A stretch of 64,000 bases of DNA from Galeopsis tetrahit (taxonomy: Eukaryota; Streptophyta; Magnoliopsida; Lamiales; Lamiaceae). The notes under the pieces were generated by a model. The model saw only the letters and a program-made list of their open reading frames with translations, did no database searches and was not told the origin of the DNA. The stretch is from the NCBI GenBank assembly GCA_963675135.1, contig OY776122.1, forward strand, positions 19,470,881 to 19,534,880, in the 5' to 3' direction. How positions within the stretch are numbered: the first letter of the stretch is position 1; every line of letters starts with the position of its first letter. Positions 1-11,497 of this stretch are shown piece by piece. A program made the position numbers and the translations under genes.

Positions 1-93
1 GGCCTCGGGTGCGGAGTTTTTGACATCGTCGCACATAGCCAAACTTGGGCGCATAGTTGTGTGTCGTTTTTACAAAGTTTTCAGATTGCCTCC
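1..93 (-). repeat. Satellite fragment, reverse orientation
   Basis: This is the reverse complement of the satellite unit seen repeatedly at 1246-2202; it carries the same GGCCTCGGGTGCGG and GCCAAACTTG blocks. It is cut at 94 by an LTR-like insertion and continues beyond the left window edge. Confidence 0.85.
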
Positions 94-1060
94 TGTTGGT
101 CCCTAAGACGAGTGTAAGATCAACTGACTTGATGTCTGCTGATTTTGTGGAAAATAGACTAACTCTTCAAAGTAACTAGTCCGCTGATTTCACTAGGGGC
201 CTAGGACTAGTTAGTCGGCTGATTAATTGCTTATCGGAGTTAAGTGCGGAATTGTAGTGTGCCTATAAATATTATACTCGTCTATTTAATAAATACAGTG
301 TGTAAAACATTTTATGCACAAATATGTATGAAAAGACTTGAAATGTAAAGTGCAGAATGTTAATAACACATTGATTTATAGTGGTTCGGATATACGTTCC
401 TACGTCCACTCTCACGTCCTAACGTGATGTTTAATCCCTTTAATTTACCACAAATTACAAGGGTCTTGACCTTTATAGTCCCAAGGGTAGGACTTTGAGA
501 TCTGAGCCGTCCTAATAACTGCGGTCTCCACAAGTGATTGTAAGCACTTGCACTTCCCCACAAGTGATTGTAAGCACTTGCACTTGAACTCCACAAGTGA
601 TTATAGAGCACTTGGACTCTTTACAGTGATGAACACTCAACTTGGCTTCTAGGGGTTTATGGTAGAAGGTGGGTTTTGTGTATATGAACTAGGTGAGAAT
701 TTCCCTTACAATCTGTTTTAGCCTCATGCTAGGATTGGGAAATTCTCTCTAAGCTATGGATATATATGAGTGACTGCACTGGCTTAGATGTTATGAGTTC
801 ACTCACTGGGGATGAGGTGATGCTTGTTGAATCTTCATGAACGGTCTTCTTGAGCTCTTCTTTATTTCTTGACTTTAAGGACTTTGCTCGACCTCTGCAT
901 CTCACACCTCTTCACTCCAAATGATGTAAGAACTGAACTCATTTATGTAGTGTTTGAGTTTGAATGTTACCGTTGGATGATGGCATTCAAAACTCCACAA
1001 TTGAGGAATTGGCAATCTCTTGATATGATATGATTGAATATTACCATTGTCATGTAATTT
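94..1060 (-). mobile_element. Old, divergent LTR remnant related to the S1-S4 family
   Basis: It begins TGTTGGTCCC like the minus-strand LTRs elsewhere in the window. About 360-570 matches their R/U5 part closely (the block around TTATAGTGGTTCGGATATAC and the following 200 bases). Its flanks are diverged and the far half does not align by eye. I see no CCCAACA end and no matching 5-bp target duplication, so it is a truncated or decayed solo LTR, probably of a sister subfamily. The right boundary, where satellite resumes (CAGGTTTGCA at 1061), is accurate to about 10 bases. Small open frames inside (360-611, 902-1090) look like chance. Confidence 0.7.
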
Positions 1061-1245
1061 CAGGTTTGCATTTCCAGCTGAATTGGCCATAGAATCAATT
1101 GTGTCGAGAAATTTTTTGAATTTGAGGCCTCGGGTGCGGATTTTTTGACGTCGTCGCCCATAGCCAAACTTGCGCGCATGGTTGTGTGCCGTTTTTACAA
1201 AGTTTTCAGATTGCCTCCCAGGTTTGCATCCCTCACTGAATTGGC
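1061..1245 (-). repeat. Satellite units, reverse orientation
   Basis: The same satellite resumes after the LTR remnant, still reverse complemented. It includes one full boundary (GCCATAGAATCAATTGTGTC) and runs to a head-to-head junction at TTGGCCAA (1241-1248), where orientation flips. Confidence 0.85.
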
Positions 1246-2202
1246 CAATCTGAAAACTTTGTAAAAATGGCTCACAAGCATGCGCGCAATTTAGCTATGG
1301 GCGTCAAAAACTCCGCACCCGAGGCCCCAAATTCGAAAACCGTCTAGACACAATTGATTCTATGGCCAATTCAGTGAGGGATGCAAACTTGGGAGGCAAT
1401 CTGAAAAACTTTGTAAAAACGGCACACAACCATGAGCGCAAGTTTGGCTATGGGCGACGAAGTCAAAAACTCTGCACCCGAGGCCTCAAATTTAAAAACT
1501 TTCTCGACACAATTTATTATATGGCCAATTCAGTGGGAATTGCAAACCCGGAAGACAATCTGAAAACTTTGTAAAAACGGCACACAATCATGCGCGCAAA
1601 TGGGAGGCAATCTGAAAACTTTGTAAAAATGGCACACAACCATGCGCGCAAGTTTGGCTATGGGCGACGACATCAAAAACTCTGCACCCGAGGCCTCAAA
1701 TTCAAAAACTTTCTCGACACAATTGATTCTATGGCCAATTCAGTGAAGGATGCAAACCAGGGAGGCAATCTAAAAACTTTGTAAAAATGGCACACAACCA
1801 TGCGCGCAAGTTTGGCTATGTGCTACGACGTCAAAAACACCGCACCCGATGCGTCAAATTCAAAATCCGTCTTGACAAAATTGATTCTATGGCCAATTCA
1901 GTGGGGAATGCTAACCCGGGAGGCAATCTGAAAACTTTGTAAAAATGGCGCACAAGCATGCCTGCAATTTGGCTATGGACCACGACGTCAAAAACACTGC
2001 ACCCGAGACCTCAAATTCAAAAACCGTCTCGACACAATTGATTCTATGGCCAATTCAGTGAAGGATGCAAACCTGGGAGGAAATCTAAAAACTTTGTAAA
2101 AACGGCACACAACCATGCGCGCAAGTTTGGCTATGGGCGACGACGTCAAAAACTCCGCACCCGAGGCCTCAAATTCAAAAACTTTCTCGACACAATTGAT
2201 TC
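1246..2202 (+). repeat. Tandem satellite array, 157-159 bp unit
   Basis: The landmark TATGGCCAATTCAGTG recurs at 1361, 1520, 1730, 1888 and 2045, giving spacings of 159, 210, 158 and 157. The 210-bp unit contains an internal duplication of about 51 bp that starts GGCAATCTGAAAACTTTG. Units share blocks such as GGCACACAACCATGCGCGCA and CGCACCCGAGGCCTCAAATT. The sixth unit is cut at 2203 by element S1. The frames at 1362-1574 and 1590-1784 simply run along the repeat and are not genes. The unit length is in the nucleosome-sized range common for plant satellites; function unknown. Confidence 0.92.
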
Positions 2203-2903
2203 TGTTGGTCCCTGAACGAGTAGTGAATGGGATTAAAGTCTAGAGGGGAGGGGTGAATAGACTTTAAAACTTTTTCAATAGAGTTGGGGAACCTCTTCTG
2301 ATTGCTATGTCAACTGGACTGCAAGTCTGCTGGTCCAGATGACTATAGTGATCTGAATGAAGAGATTAAATGCAGAATTATGGTAGGCTTTGTTTAGACT
2401 CGTTCTTTTGTTTCTTGTGAAAGTGTTAACTTGTTTTTACTTAATGAAAGTACTCAGCTGATGCTGGTTTGAAAGTTGTGGCCTTAGTTGAAGGATGTTG
2501 AAAACACAGTATGCACTATATAAAATATATGTAGAGACAGAAATGTAAAGTGCAGAAATGTAAATAACACCAGGTTTATAGTGGTTCGGATATACGATCC
2601 TACGTCCACTCTCACGTCCTAACGTGATGTTTAATCCCTTTAATTTACCACAAATTACAAGGGTCTTGACCTTTATAGTCCCAAGGATAGGACTTTGAGA
2701 TCTGAGCCGTCCTAACAGCTACGGTCTCCACAAGTGATTGTAAGCACTTGCACTTTGCGGGGTTCAAAAACTTTAACCTTTCGGTGAGGGTTTAGGGTTT
2801 TTGAAGTGTATCCAACTAATGGTTCAAGCTTATAAATTGCTTAACTACTATGCCTAAAACAATGGATATACAATATGAACAGGTTTCAGGTTCTTATGGG
2901 TTG
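2203..2903 (-). repeat. S1 3' LTR, outer part
   Basis: This begins TGTTGGTCCCTGAACGAG, the minus-strand view of the LTR 3' end, directly against satellite (GATTC before it). It matches the S3 and S4 LTRs to 2903, where element S2 interrupts it. The LTR resumes at 46111 after the duplicated GGTTG and ends at 46865, so the two halves total about 1456 bp and lie 43 kb apart. Confidence 0.93.
2899..2903. repeat. Target-site duplication of S2, left copy (GGTTG)
   Basis: GGTTG directly precedes the S2 5' LTR. The same five bases follow the S2 3' LTR at 46106-46110. Joining the flanks restores a continuous S1 LTR, which is how the nesting was established. Confidence 0.95.
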
Positions 2904-4352
2904 TGTTGGGATGTAAATTCACCCTAAGCCCCACTTGATGTTAGAATAGTTTTGATGGCCAAAACACTTAGAGTTTATAAATGTAATAGGATCAGCTGAC
3001 TTTGTATAGATCCGCTTAGACTAGTCTTGTGTGATCAACTGTATTGATATCAGCTGATTAGCACAGTCCCGGCTTACATGCGCCCCCTCAAGATGAGAAG
3101 AGTAGAAGACATGAAGACTAGAAGATCCTTGGAAACCAGATAAGTTAAGGTTCTTGTATACCTACCTATCTGATGGAGTCAAAGATTGAAGATGGCCTAA
3201 AGCAGGACAAAGAATTGCCAGATCAGAAGAGTTCTACTCTACTGATATCAGAAGACAGAAGACCTAAGGCCAGAAGAGTAGTCAGAAGACTAGATCAGAA
3301 GACTATGTTATCTTCCAAGACTCGGCTGATTCCCAAAGTCATCTTGCATTTCAAATGAAGACCTACCTTATCTAGAAGATTGACATGATCTCAGGATTGA
3401 AGCAATCAAGCTGCTGGAATCAAGGAATCAAGCCATTATGGAAAGATTGCCCCAACGGCTAGTCAACTCCAACGGCTAGTTGCAAGCAATCACCACTATA
3501 AATACAAGAGGATGAGAAATCACAAGTACGATGTCACAACGAGAGAATTCAACAAACTAAGCAAGCAATCAAGCTAAAGCCATATTGTTCCAAGAGTTCT
3601 CAAAGAGCCAGAATCCATTAGATTATCCATAGCTCTTAAGTGATTTCTATCCAACCCTTAAGAACCTGAAACTTTCTCATATTGTATATCATTTGTTTTA
3701 GGCAAAGTGGTTAAGCAAATTATAAGCTTGAACCATTAGTTGGATACACTTCAAAAACCCCAAACCCTCTCCGAAAGGTTAAAGTTTTTGAAACCCTCAA
3801 AAGTGCAAGTGCTTACAATCACTTGTGGAGACCGTAGCTGTTAGGAAGGCTCAGATCTCAAAGTCCTATCCTTGGGACTATAAAGGTCAAGACCCTTGTA
3901 ATTTGTGGTAAATTAAAGGGATTAAACATCACGTTAGGACGTGAGAGTGGACGTAGGATCGTATATCCGAACCACTATAAACCTGGTGTTATTTACTTAC
4001 TGCACTTTACATTTTGTCATTTCATTAACTATTATATAGTGCATACTGTGATTTCAACATTCTTCAAAACAAGGCCACAACTTTCAAACCAGCATCAGCT
4101 GAGTACTTTCATTAAAGAAAACAAGTTAACACTTTCTTAAGAAACTATAAGAACGAGTCTAATCAAGGCCTACCATAATTCCGCACATAACCTCCTCTAT
4201 CAGATCACTATAGTCATCTGGACCAGCAGACTTGTAGTCCAGTTGACATAGCAATCAGAAGAGGTTCCCAACTCTCTTGAAAAAGTTTTAAAGTCTATTC
4301 ACCCCTCCCCTCTAGACTTTAATCCCATTCACTACTCGTTCAGGGACCAACA
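2904..4352 (+). repeat. S2 5' LTR
   Basis: It starts TGTTGGGATGTAAATTCACC and ends TTCAGGGACCAACA, giving TG...CA ends, and is the same length as the 3' LTR at 44657. U3 holds clustered CAGAAGAC-type repeats and paired AACGG motifs before a TATA box at 3495. The conserved block GTGGACGTAGG...CCGAACCACTATAAA lies at about 3947-3983, after the presumed start. The 61-codon frame at 3173-3358 recurs in the other LTR and is not considered a gene. Confidence 0.96.
3451..3504 (+). promoter_or_regulatory. S2 LTR core promoter: two MSA-like sites and TATA box
   Basis: CCCAACGGCTA (3451-3461) and TCCAACGGCTA (3468-3478) both fit the plant M-phase-specific activator consensus YCYAACGGYYA, which three-repeat MYB proteins bind. 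The TATA box CTATAAATAC follows at 3495-3504, so transcription should start about 30 bases on, near 3530. The 3' LTR carries the same arrangement (TATA at 45249-45258). The TATA box is clear; cell-cycle control is an inference. Confidence 0.75.
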
Positions 4353-4354
4353 AG

Positions 4355-4366
4355 TGGTATCAGAGC
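4355..4366 (+). other. S2 primer binding site (tRNA-iMet type)
   Basis: TGGTATCAGAGC lies two bases after the LTR end. It is the standard complement to the 3' end of plant initiator methionine tRNA and primes minus-strand synthesis. A leader of about 120 bases separates it from gag. Confidence 0.93.
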
Positions 4367-4488
4367 AGTGGTTCTAACAGACTACTGTCTCTAGATTATT
4401 AGAAGACTTGAGGGAGTCTCTCTGTAGTCCTCTTGAACAGATCTTTTTCCTTTGAAAAGAAAAACTTGTTTTCGAAAACTCATACAGC

Positions 4489-6894
4489 ATGAGTGCTAAT
4501 ATGCGTAAGTTGCCTAAGTTTTCAGTGGAGGATTATGATTACTGGAAGATCAGGATGAGGAAGAATCTCACATCAGTCCACTACAAGATGTGGTCAGTAA
4601 TCACCGAAGGCCCAATCACCATCATGGCAGTTAACACTGCAAATGGTGATCCAGAAGTTCTAGTTGGAGAATTAGCCCCCAAGCCGATGAACGATCTCAC
4701 ACCAGAAGAGATGAAGCAGTCAAATCTTGACAGCATTGCTCAAGATTACATCATGCAAACTCTTTCAAATGAGTACATTGCAAAAGTAATCAATTGTGAA
4801 ACAGCTAAGGAAATGTGGGATGCTCTAGTACTCCTCTATGAAGGAACCGAGCTGATTAAGGAGAGCAAGTTGACAACAGCAGTCAAGAAGTTTGAACATT
4901 TCAAAATGCAACCAGAAGAGTCTATTGATCAATTAGACAATAGATTTACCAAGATCATCAATGAGATAGAATCTCTGGGCAAGAAATATACAAATAGAGA
5001 GAAAAATCTAAAGATCTTAGACTCTCTAACCAAGAAATGGAGACTCAAGAAGACCATCATCAAAGATACTCAAGATATCAAGGAGTGGTCTGCACAGACT
5101 CTATTTCAGAATCTAAAAGCTCATGAATATGATCTTGAAAGAGAAGAAAACTCAGGAAATGATGAACCTGCTGCAACCCCATCTACTTCCAAGACTGTAG
5201 TTTTCAAGGCAGCAAATACAAAAGCTGCAAGCACCTCATCTGGCAAGACCTCTCTGAAAACAGAAGACTTTGAAGGATCAGACATGAGTCTGAAAGAGCA
5301 AATGGCCCTTATGATCAAAAGGTTCGAAAGGATGAAAACTCTCAACAGCAAATATAGAAAATTCTATAGAAACTACAAAGATAGAAGAGCCAGTTCACCC
5401 TCTAGAGGCCCCAGAGAAAGAACACCAGAAAGGTATCCTAGAAAGGATATGGAGTCATCTGACAGCCGAGGCTCCAGAAAAAGAGATGCCACTCCTCCAA
5501 GGAAAAGCAGTTCAAATCAAAAACCTGGAGCATGCTTCAATTGTCATAAACCAGGACACTATGTCTATGAATGCCCCGAGCTGGATGACAAAGAAGAAAG
5601 AAGGCCAAGGAGAGACAGAAGAAATTCAGATAAGCAAGCAATGGCGACTGAAGAATCTGAATATCAAAGTGATGAACTTCCTACATCACCAGACTGTCAA
5701 ATCTACTCAGATGATTCAGATGATCTAGCTATGATGGCCATAGGAGAAAATGAGGTAAATTCCTACACTACTACTTTTCATTCACCTATTTTCTCACAAA
5801 CAGATGACATAAACTCATCTGAAGGCGAATCAGAAGACACCTATTATCAATCGTTAAGAAAGGTAAAAGGTGATCTGGATATTGCCACTACAGCCTTTAT
5901 AGAAGTGGAAGAGGAGAATAAGGATTTAAGGAAAGAAATTGCTAGGTTGAAAAAGGTTAAGTTTGATAACACCCCTGAGTTAGTCACCATGAATGAAAGG
6001 CTGACCAAAGAAGTGGAACTTCTTAAGGAAGAAAAAACCACAAAAACTCAGTTGTATGAGGGGATGTTAGAAACTCAAGCCTTAGAAACCAAGGAATTTC
6101 ATATACTACAATCTAAGTTCGATGACCTCTTCCAAGCACACAAGCTCTTAGAAAAGAAGAAGGAATGCCTAGATCAAAAGATATCAGAGTTCAATAGAGC
6201 TTCAACTACTATTGAAAGTATCTCTGAATATTATAGATCAAATGGCAATAAGATGGGTCTTGGCTATGAACTTAATCCATCAACATCCTCTCCAGCTGGG
6301 GGTAGTACACCTAACAAGTGCACTACTCAGACATATGAACAGGGTGAGTGTTCTAAACACAATGAACCTAATATGAACCAAAAGGCATCTGTACCAAGTA
6401 AGGCTAACTATTCCAACACCAAAAATGGTAAAAGAAAAGTTAACCCCAAACCTGTACAGAGGAACAGCAAACAGCCTAGACCATCTCGTCTGAGACAGTC
6501 TCAGCTGTATGCTGCTCCAGCCAAGAAGAAGAAATCTTCTTCAAACAAATCTGTTCTCTTTGCACCCCCTATCTCTTATGATATTGTGAGAACAGAGGAG
6601 TATGGTCCATATAATCGTGTGCATCGACCAGCTAATGCACCCAGGCCGAATGTAACTAGTCAAAAGATAATGTATGTTCACTCCTACAAAGGAAAACCTT
6701 TTGACTATTACTTAGCTGACACAAACAACAAATCAGATCAGTCCAAGGTGTTAACTGGTAAGATTTGGTTTTGTGATGCCCGAGGGAAACAACTCAAGTG
6801 CTCAAGGTTGTTCAAACGACCAATGTAAATGTGGGTTCCCAAAGGTAGTACTAACACCCAAGGACCCAAAACAAAATGGGTACCTAAGACTTAA
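4489..6894 (+). pseudogene. S2 gag, shortened by an early stop
   Basis: Gag forms the particle that packages element RNA. The N-terminus (LPKFSVEDYDYWKIRM) is the DUF4219/UBN2 type of copia gag. A zinc knuckle CFNCHKPGHYVYEC lies at residues 349-362 after an arginine/serine-rich stretch. A long acidic coiled coil covers about residues 455-570, and a basic tail follows. The frame reads 779 residues to TAA at 6826-6828. Copies S1 and S3 end 21 residues later at the position equivalent to 6892-6894, so the last residues (WVPKGS...) are cut off here. The ATG at 4489 is shared by S3 and S4. Gag is in frame with pol. Confidence 0.93.
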
Positions 6895-9845
6895 CCTTTC
6901 TTGCACGAAATGAGGGACCTATACAGAAAAGGAGGTCTAGCAGGAGAGATATGGTACATAGATAGTGGATGCTCAACCCACATGACAGGAACCAAAGCCC
7001 TGCTGACCAGCTACATAGAGAAGAAAGGTCCAAAAGTCTTCTTTGGTGATAACGCGCACGGTAACACAAAAGGATATGGCACCCTTAGAAATGGTGACAT
7101 TGAGGTACATGATGTATCATATATAGAAGGTCTTAAGTTTAATTTATTATCTGTTTCTCATTTTTGTGACACTGGTTATTCAGTTAAATTCTCTAAAGAT
7201 GAGTGTCTCATAAGTGATAAAAGAACAAAACAAGACCTTCTAACAGGATCTAAAAAGGGAAGTAGGTATCTTGCAAATTGGAACAGTTGTCCTAAGGATA
7301 CATGTCTGCTTGTGAAAAGCCCTAAAGATGTCAGCTGGCTATGGCACAAACGTCTTAGTCATCTGAACTTTAAGACTATGAACAAGTTAGCAAGGGAATC
7401 CTTAGTTGATGGTCTGCCTAATGAACTTTACTGTAAAGATCAGGTCTGTGATGCATGTCAATAAGGAAAGCAAACAAAGGTCTCCTTCAAGACCAAGAAG
7501 ACAGCATCAACCAGCAAAGTTCTTGAACTGCTCCACATGGATCTTTTTGGACCAATCAGACCAACCACACTAACAGGGAGGAAGTACACTCTTATTGTTG
7601 TAGATGACTACTCCAAGTTCACTTGGGTTATCTTCTTATACAAGAAGAGTGAAACTCAGAAGAAGCTTCCTGAACTATTAAAGAGGATCCAAGTAGAGAA
7701 AGGAGAACCTATTGTGAAAATTAGAAGTGACAAAGGCACTGAATTTATTAACTCTTATATTATTGCATATTGTACTTCTAATGGTATTCAGCATGAGACA
7801 AGTGCAGCAAGAACACCACAACAAAATGGTGTAGCTGAGAGAAGAGTCAGAACACTCAAAGAAGCTGCAAGAACACTCCTTGCTGAATTCTCCACTCCTA
7901 AGAAGCTTTGGGCAGAAGCTATCAACACAGTTTGTCACACTCAAAACAGGTCAGGTATTCACAAAATCCATGAGAAAACCCCATATGAACTGTGGAAAGG
8001 AAGAAAACCTACAGTATCTTACTTTCATATATTTGGTTGTAAGTGTTTCATTCACAACAATGGGAAAAGTAAGTTGAATGCTTTTGATGCCAAAGCAGAT
8101 GAGGGGATATTCTTGGGATACTCCTCAACTAGCAAAGCATTTAGGGTATTCAACAAACGTACCCTTTTTGTGGAAGAAACACCTCATGTTGTTTTTGATG
8201 AATCTTGTGAAAAGAGTGTAGTAGAAACAACCTCAGCTGCAGATCAGATGAAGAAACTAGTGATCAAGACGAGGTCTGATGAGTTTATTGAAGTCAATGA
8301 ACCATTTCCTAAAGAACTAGAGAAAGATAAGCCACACAGACCAGTCACTAGATCTCAAACTCAAGCTGAACAAGTTATTCACAATCAAGATGCAACAATC
8401 CCAAATGCAAGGGGGAATGATCTCTTTCACACACAAGACACAAATGATGATCGACCTAATCAAGTCAACCCTCCTGATGGCACTAGAACAGATGAGAATC
8501 CAAGCTCATCCAATACAAATACTCCTGTGAGACATACATGGAGAAACAACCATCCATCAAACCTCATCTTAGGAGGACCAGACTCAGGTGTCAAGACCAG
8601 AAGACAACTGAATTAGAACCCCCAATCATCTATGTTCTGCTGGTGTGCTTTCCTCTCCAACATTGAACCAGCTGACATAGAAGAAGCAATGACTGATAGC
8701 AATTGGATCACTGCTATGCAAGAGGAACTAAACCAATTCGAAAGAAATGAAGTCTGGGAATTGGTAGATCGTCCTAAAAACCACAATGTAATAGGAACAA
8801 AGTGTGTATTCAAGAATAAAAAGGACGAAAATGATGTGATAACTAGAAATAAAGCAAGGCTAGTTGCAAAAGGATATTCACAATCTGAAGGAATTGACTA
8901 TGATGAAATCTTTGCTCCAGTAGCCAGATTAGAAGCCATTCGACTGTTTCTAGCTTATGCATCACATATGGACTTCAAGGTATATCAAATGGATGTCAAG
9001 AGTGCCTTTCTAAATGGTATTCTGGTAGAAGAAGTGTATGTAGAACAGCCTCCAGGATTTGAAAAAGGAGACCAAGTATATCGTCTGAAGAAGGCTCTCT
9101 ATGGTCTAAAACAAGCCCGTAGAGCCTGGTATGACACATTGTCACAATTCCTACTTGACAATGGTTACACAAAAGGCAAAGTTGACAGAACACTTTTCAG
9201 AATACAAGAAGGAGAAGACATTCTAATGGTGCAAATATATGTAGATGATATTATATTTGGATCACCCAATCAAGATATGTGCAAGAAGTTCTCTGAACTT
9301 ATGCAAGGAAAATTCGAGATGAGTATGATGGGTGAGATGAATTATTTCCTAGGACTTCAAGTCAAGCAGAGTCCAGAAGGGATCTTCATCAACCAATCCA
9401 AGTATACCAAGAGTTTACTAGAAAGATTCAAAGCTCTACAAAGCAAGACTGCAAGGATTCCTATGATGACATCTATCAAAATGGAACCAGATGAGTCTGG
9501 AAAGGCAGTTGATCAAGCTGAATATAGAGCACTGATTGGATCTCTACTATATCTTACAGCTAGCAGACCAGACATAACATTTGTTGTAGGAGTATGTGCT
9601 AGGTTTCAAGCAAACCCAAAGCAGAGTCATCTAGAAGCAGCAAGGAAAATCCTCAAGTACCTAAAAGGAACAGTCAATCTAGGACTATGGTACCCTGCTG
9701 ATGACAATCTAGAGTTGAGTGGTTATTCTGACTCAGACTACGGAGGATGTAGAATTGATAGGAAATCCACATTTGGAACCTGTCAATTCCTATGCAACAA
9801 GTTGATATCATGGTTCTCAAAGAAGCAAACTTCAGTTGCAACCTC
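6895..9845 (+). pseudogene. S2 pol, 5' part: protease, integrase, RT and start of RNase H
   Basis: It continues in the gag frame after the gag stop. Visible in order: protease (WYIDSGCSTHMTG, Asp at 6961), GAG-pre-integrase with HHCC zinc finger (WHKRLSHLNF...CDAC), integrase core (HMDLFGP, SDKGTEF, GVAERR), reverse transcriptase (ARLVAKGYSQ, YVDD at 9238-9249), and the opening of RNase H (SGYSDSDYGG). Two in-frame stops break it: TAA at 7462-7464 right after the zinc finger, and TAG at 8614-8616 between integrase and RT. S3 interrupts it at 9846; the rest is at 24217-24556. Confidence 0.95.
9841..9845. repeat. Target-site duplication of S3, left copy (ACCTC)
   Basis: ACCTC precedes S3, and its partner is at 24212-24216. 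Reading across the pair restores the RNase H coding frame of S2 pol. Confidence 0.95.
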
Positions 9846-11275
9846 TGTTGGTCCCTGAACGAGTAGTGAATGGGATTAAAGTCTAGAGGGGAGGGGTGAA
9901 TAGACTTTAAAACTTTTTCAAACAGAGTTGGGAACCTCTTCTGATTGCTATGTCAACTGGACTGCAAGTTTGCTGGTCCAGATGACTATAGTGATCTGAC
10001 TGAAGAGGTTATATGCGGAAATATGGTGGCCCTGGTTTAGACTCGTTCTTTTAACTTGTTTTACTTTGTGAAACTACTCAGCTGATGCTGGTTTGAAAGT
10101 TATGGCCTTGTTTTGAAGAGTGTTGAAATCACAGTATGCACTATATAATAATGAATGTAAAAGCAGAAATGTAAAGTGCAGAAAGTAAATAACACCGGAT
10201 TTATAGTGGTTCGGATATACGATCCTACGTCCACTCTCACGTCCTAACGTGATGTTTAATCCCTTTAATTTCCACAAATTACAAGGGTCTTGTCCTTTAT
10301 AGTCCCAAGGTTAGGACTTTGAGATCTGAGCCGTCCTAACAGCTGCGGTCTCCACAAGTGATTGTAAGCACTTGCACTTTGGGGGGTTTCAAAAACTTAA
10401 ACCTTTCGGTGAGGGTTTGGGGTTTTTGAGATGTATCCAACTAATGGTTCAAGCTTATAATTTGCTTAACCACTATGCCTAAAACAACTGATATACAATA
10501 TGAATAAGTTTCAGGTTCTTAAGGGTTGGATAGGAAGCACTTAAGAGCTATGGATAATCTAATGGATTTCTGGCTCTTAGAGAATTCTTAGAACAATGTG
10601 GCTTTTTGCTTGATTGCTTGCTTAGCTTGTGAATTCTCTCTTGTGTTGCTTCTGTGTTCATCCTCTTGTATTTATAATGGAGATTGAGTGCAACTAGCCG
10701 TTGGAGTTGACTAGCCGTTTGAGCAATCATCCCATAATAGCTTGATTCCTTGATTCCAGCCGCTTGATTGCTTCAATCCTGGGATCATGTCAATCTTCTA
10801 AATAAGGTAGGTCTTCGTTTAAATTGCAAGATGACTTGGGAATCAGCCGAGTCCTGGAAGAGTACATAGTCTTCTGATCTGTACTTCTAGTCTTCTGACT
10901 ACTCTTCTGGCCTCAGGTCTTCTGTCTTCTGATATCAGACGAGTACTACTCTTCTGATCTGGAAATTCTTTGTACTGCTTTAGGCCATCTTCAATCTGGG
11001 ACTCCATCAGATAAGTAGGTATACAAGCACCTTAACATATCTGGTCTTCAAGGATCTTCTAGTCTTCATGTCTTCTACTCTTCTCATCTTGAGGATAGGC
11101 ATGTAAGCCATGACTGTGCTGATCAGCTGCTATCAATACAGTTGATCACACAAGACTAGTCTAAGCTGTTCTATACAAGTCAGCTGATCCTATTACATTT
11201 ATAAACTCTAAGTGTTTTGGCCATCAAAACTATTCTAACATCAAGTGGGGCTTAGGGTGAATTTATATCCCAACA
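9846..11275 (-). repeat. S3 3' LTR
   Basis: It spans TGTTGGTCCC to CCCAACA as seen on the plus strand and is 1430 bp. A TATA box lies at 10668-10677 (plus-strand GTATTTATAA). In S3 LTRs one of the paired AACGG sites has lost its consensus (AAACGG). Antisense frames at 10074-10277 and 10548-10730 are chance. Confidence 0.95.
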
Positions 11276-11289
11276 ATTTCCCCCTTTTT
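11276..11289 (-). other. S3 polypurine tract
   Basis: On the minus strand AAAAAGGGGGAAAT directly abuts the 3' LTR. It primes plus-strand DNA synthesis. The 208 bases between it and the ORF3 stop are AT-rich 3' untranslated sequence with no other feature seen. Confidence 0.9.
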
Positions 11290-11497
11290 GATGAAGCCAA
11301 AACTATATATGATAAATGCTCTTAATAAGATAAGATAAGAGTTTATAAACTTCATAAAAACTGAAGTATCTGATGAAGACAATGAGAGTTTGTCTTGAAA
11401 GCAAAGAGAACTAAACTTGAATATATAGAACTTTTACAGTTTACAAGTAATAGTTTCTTAAAGCTTTGAAAGTGGTCTTCATCAGGTCTTCTGATCT

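Noticed and set aside
1362..1784. Two open frames along the satellite array
   Set aside because: They follow the repeat unit and end at its natural stop; no start context or composition of a gene.
1246..2202. CRISPR-like array
   Set aside because: Repeats are about 158 bp and contiguous with no unique spacers, in plant DNA; this is a satellite.
3173..3358. 61-codon frame in the S2 LTR, repeated at 44926-45111
   Set aside because: It sits in U3 upstream of the TATA box and is duplicated only because LTRs are duplicated; other copies do not keep it.
4353..4375. Possible tRNA gene near GGTATCAGAGCAGTGG
   Set aside because: Only 12-18 bases match the tRNA 3' end; no cloverleaf. It is the primer binding site.
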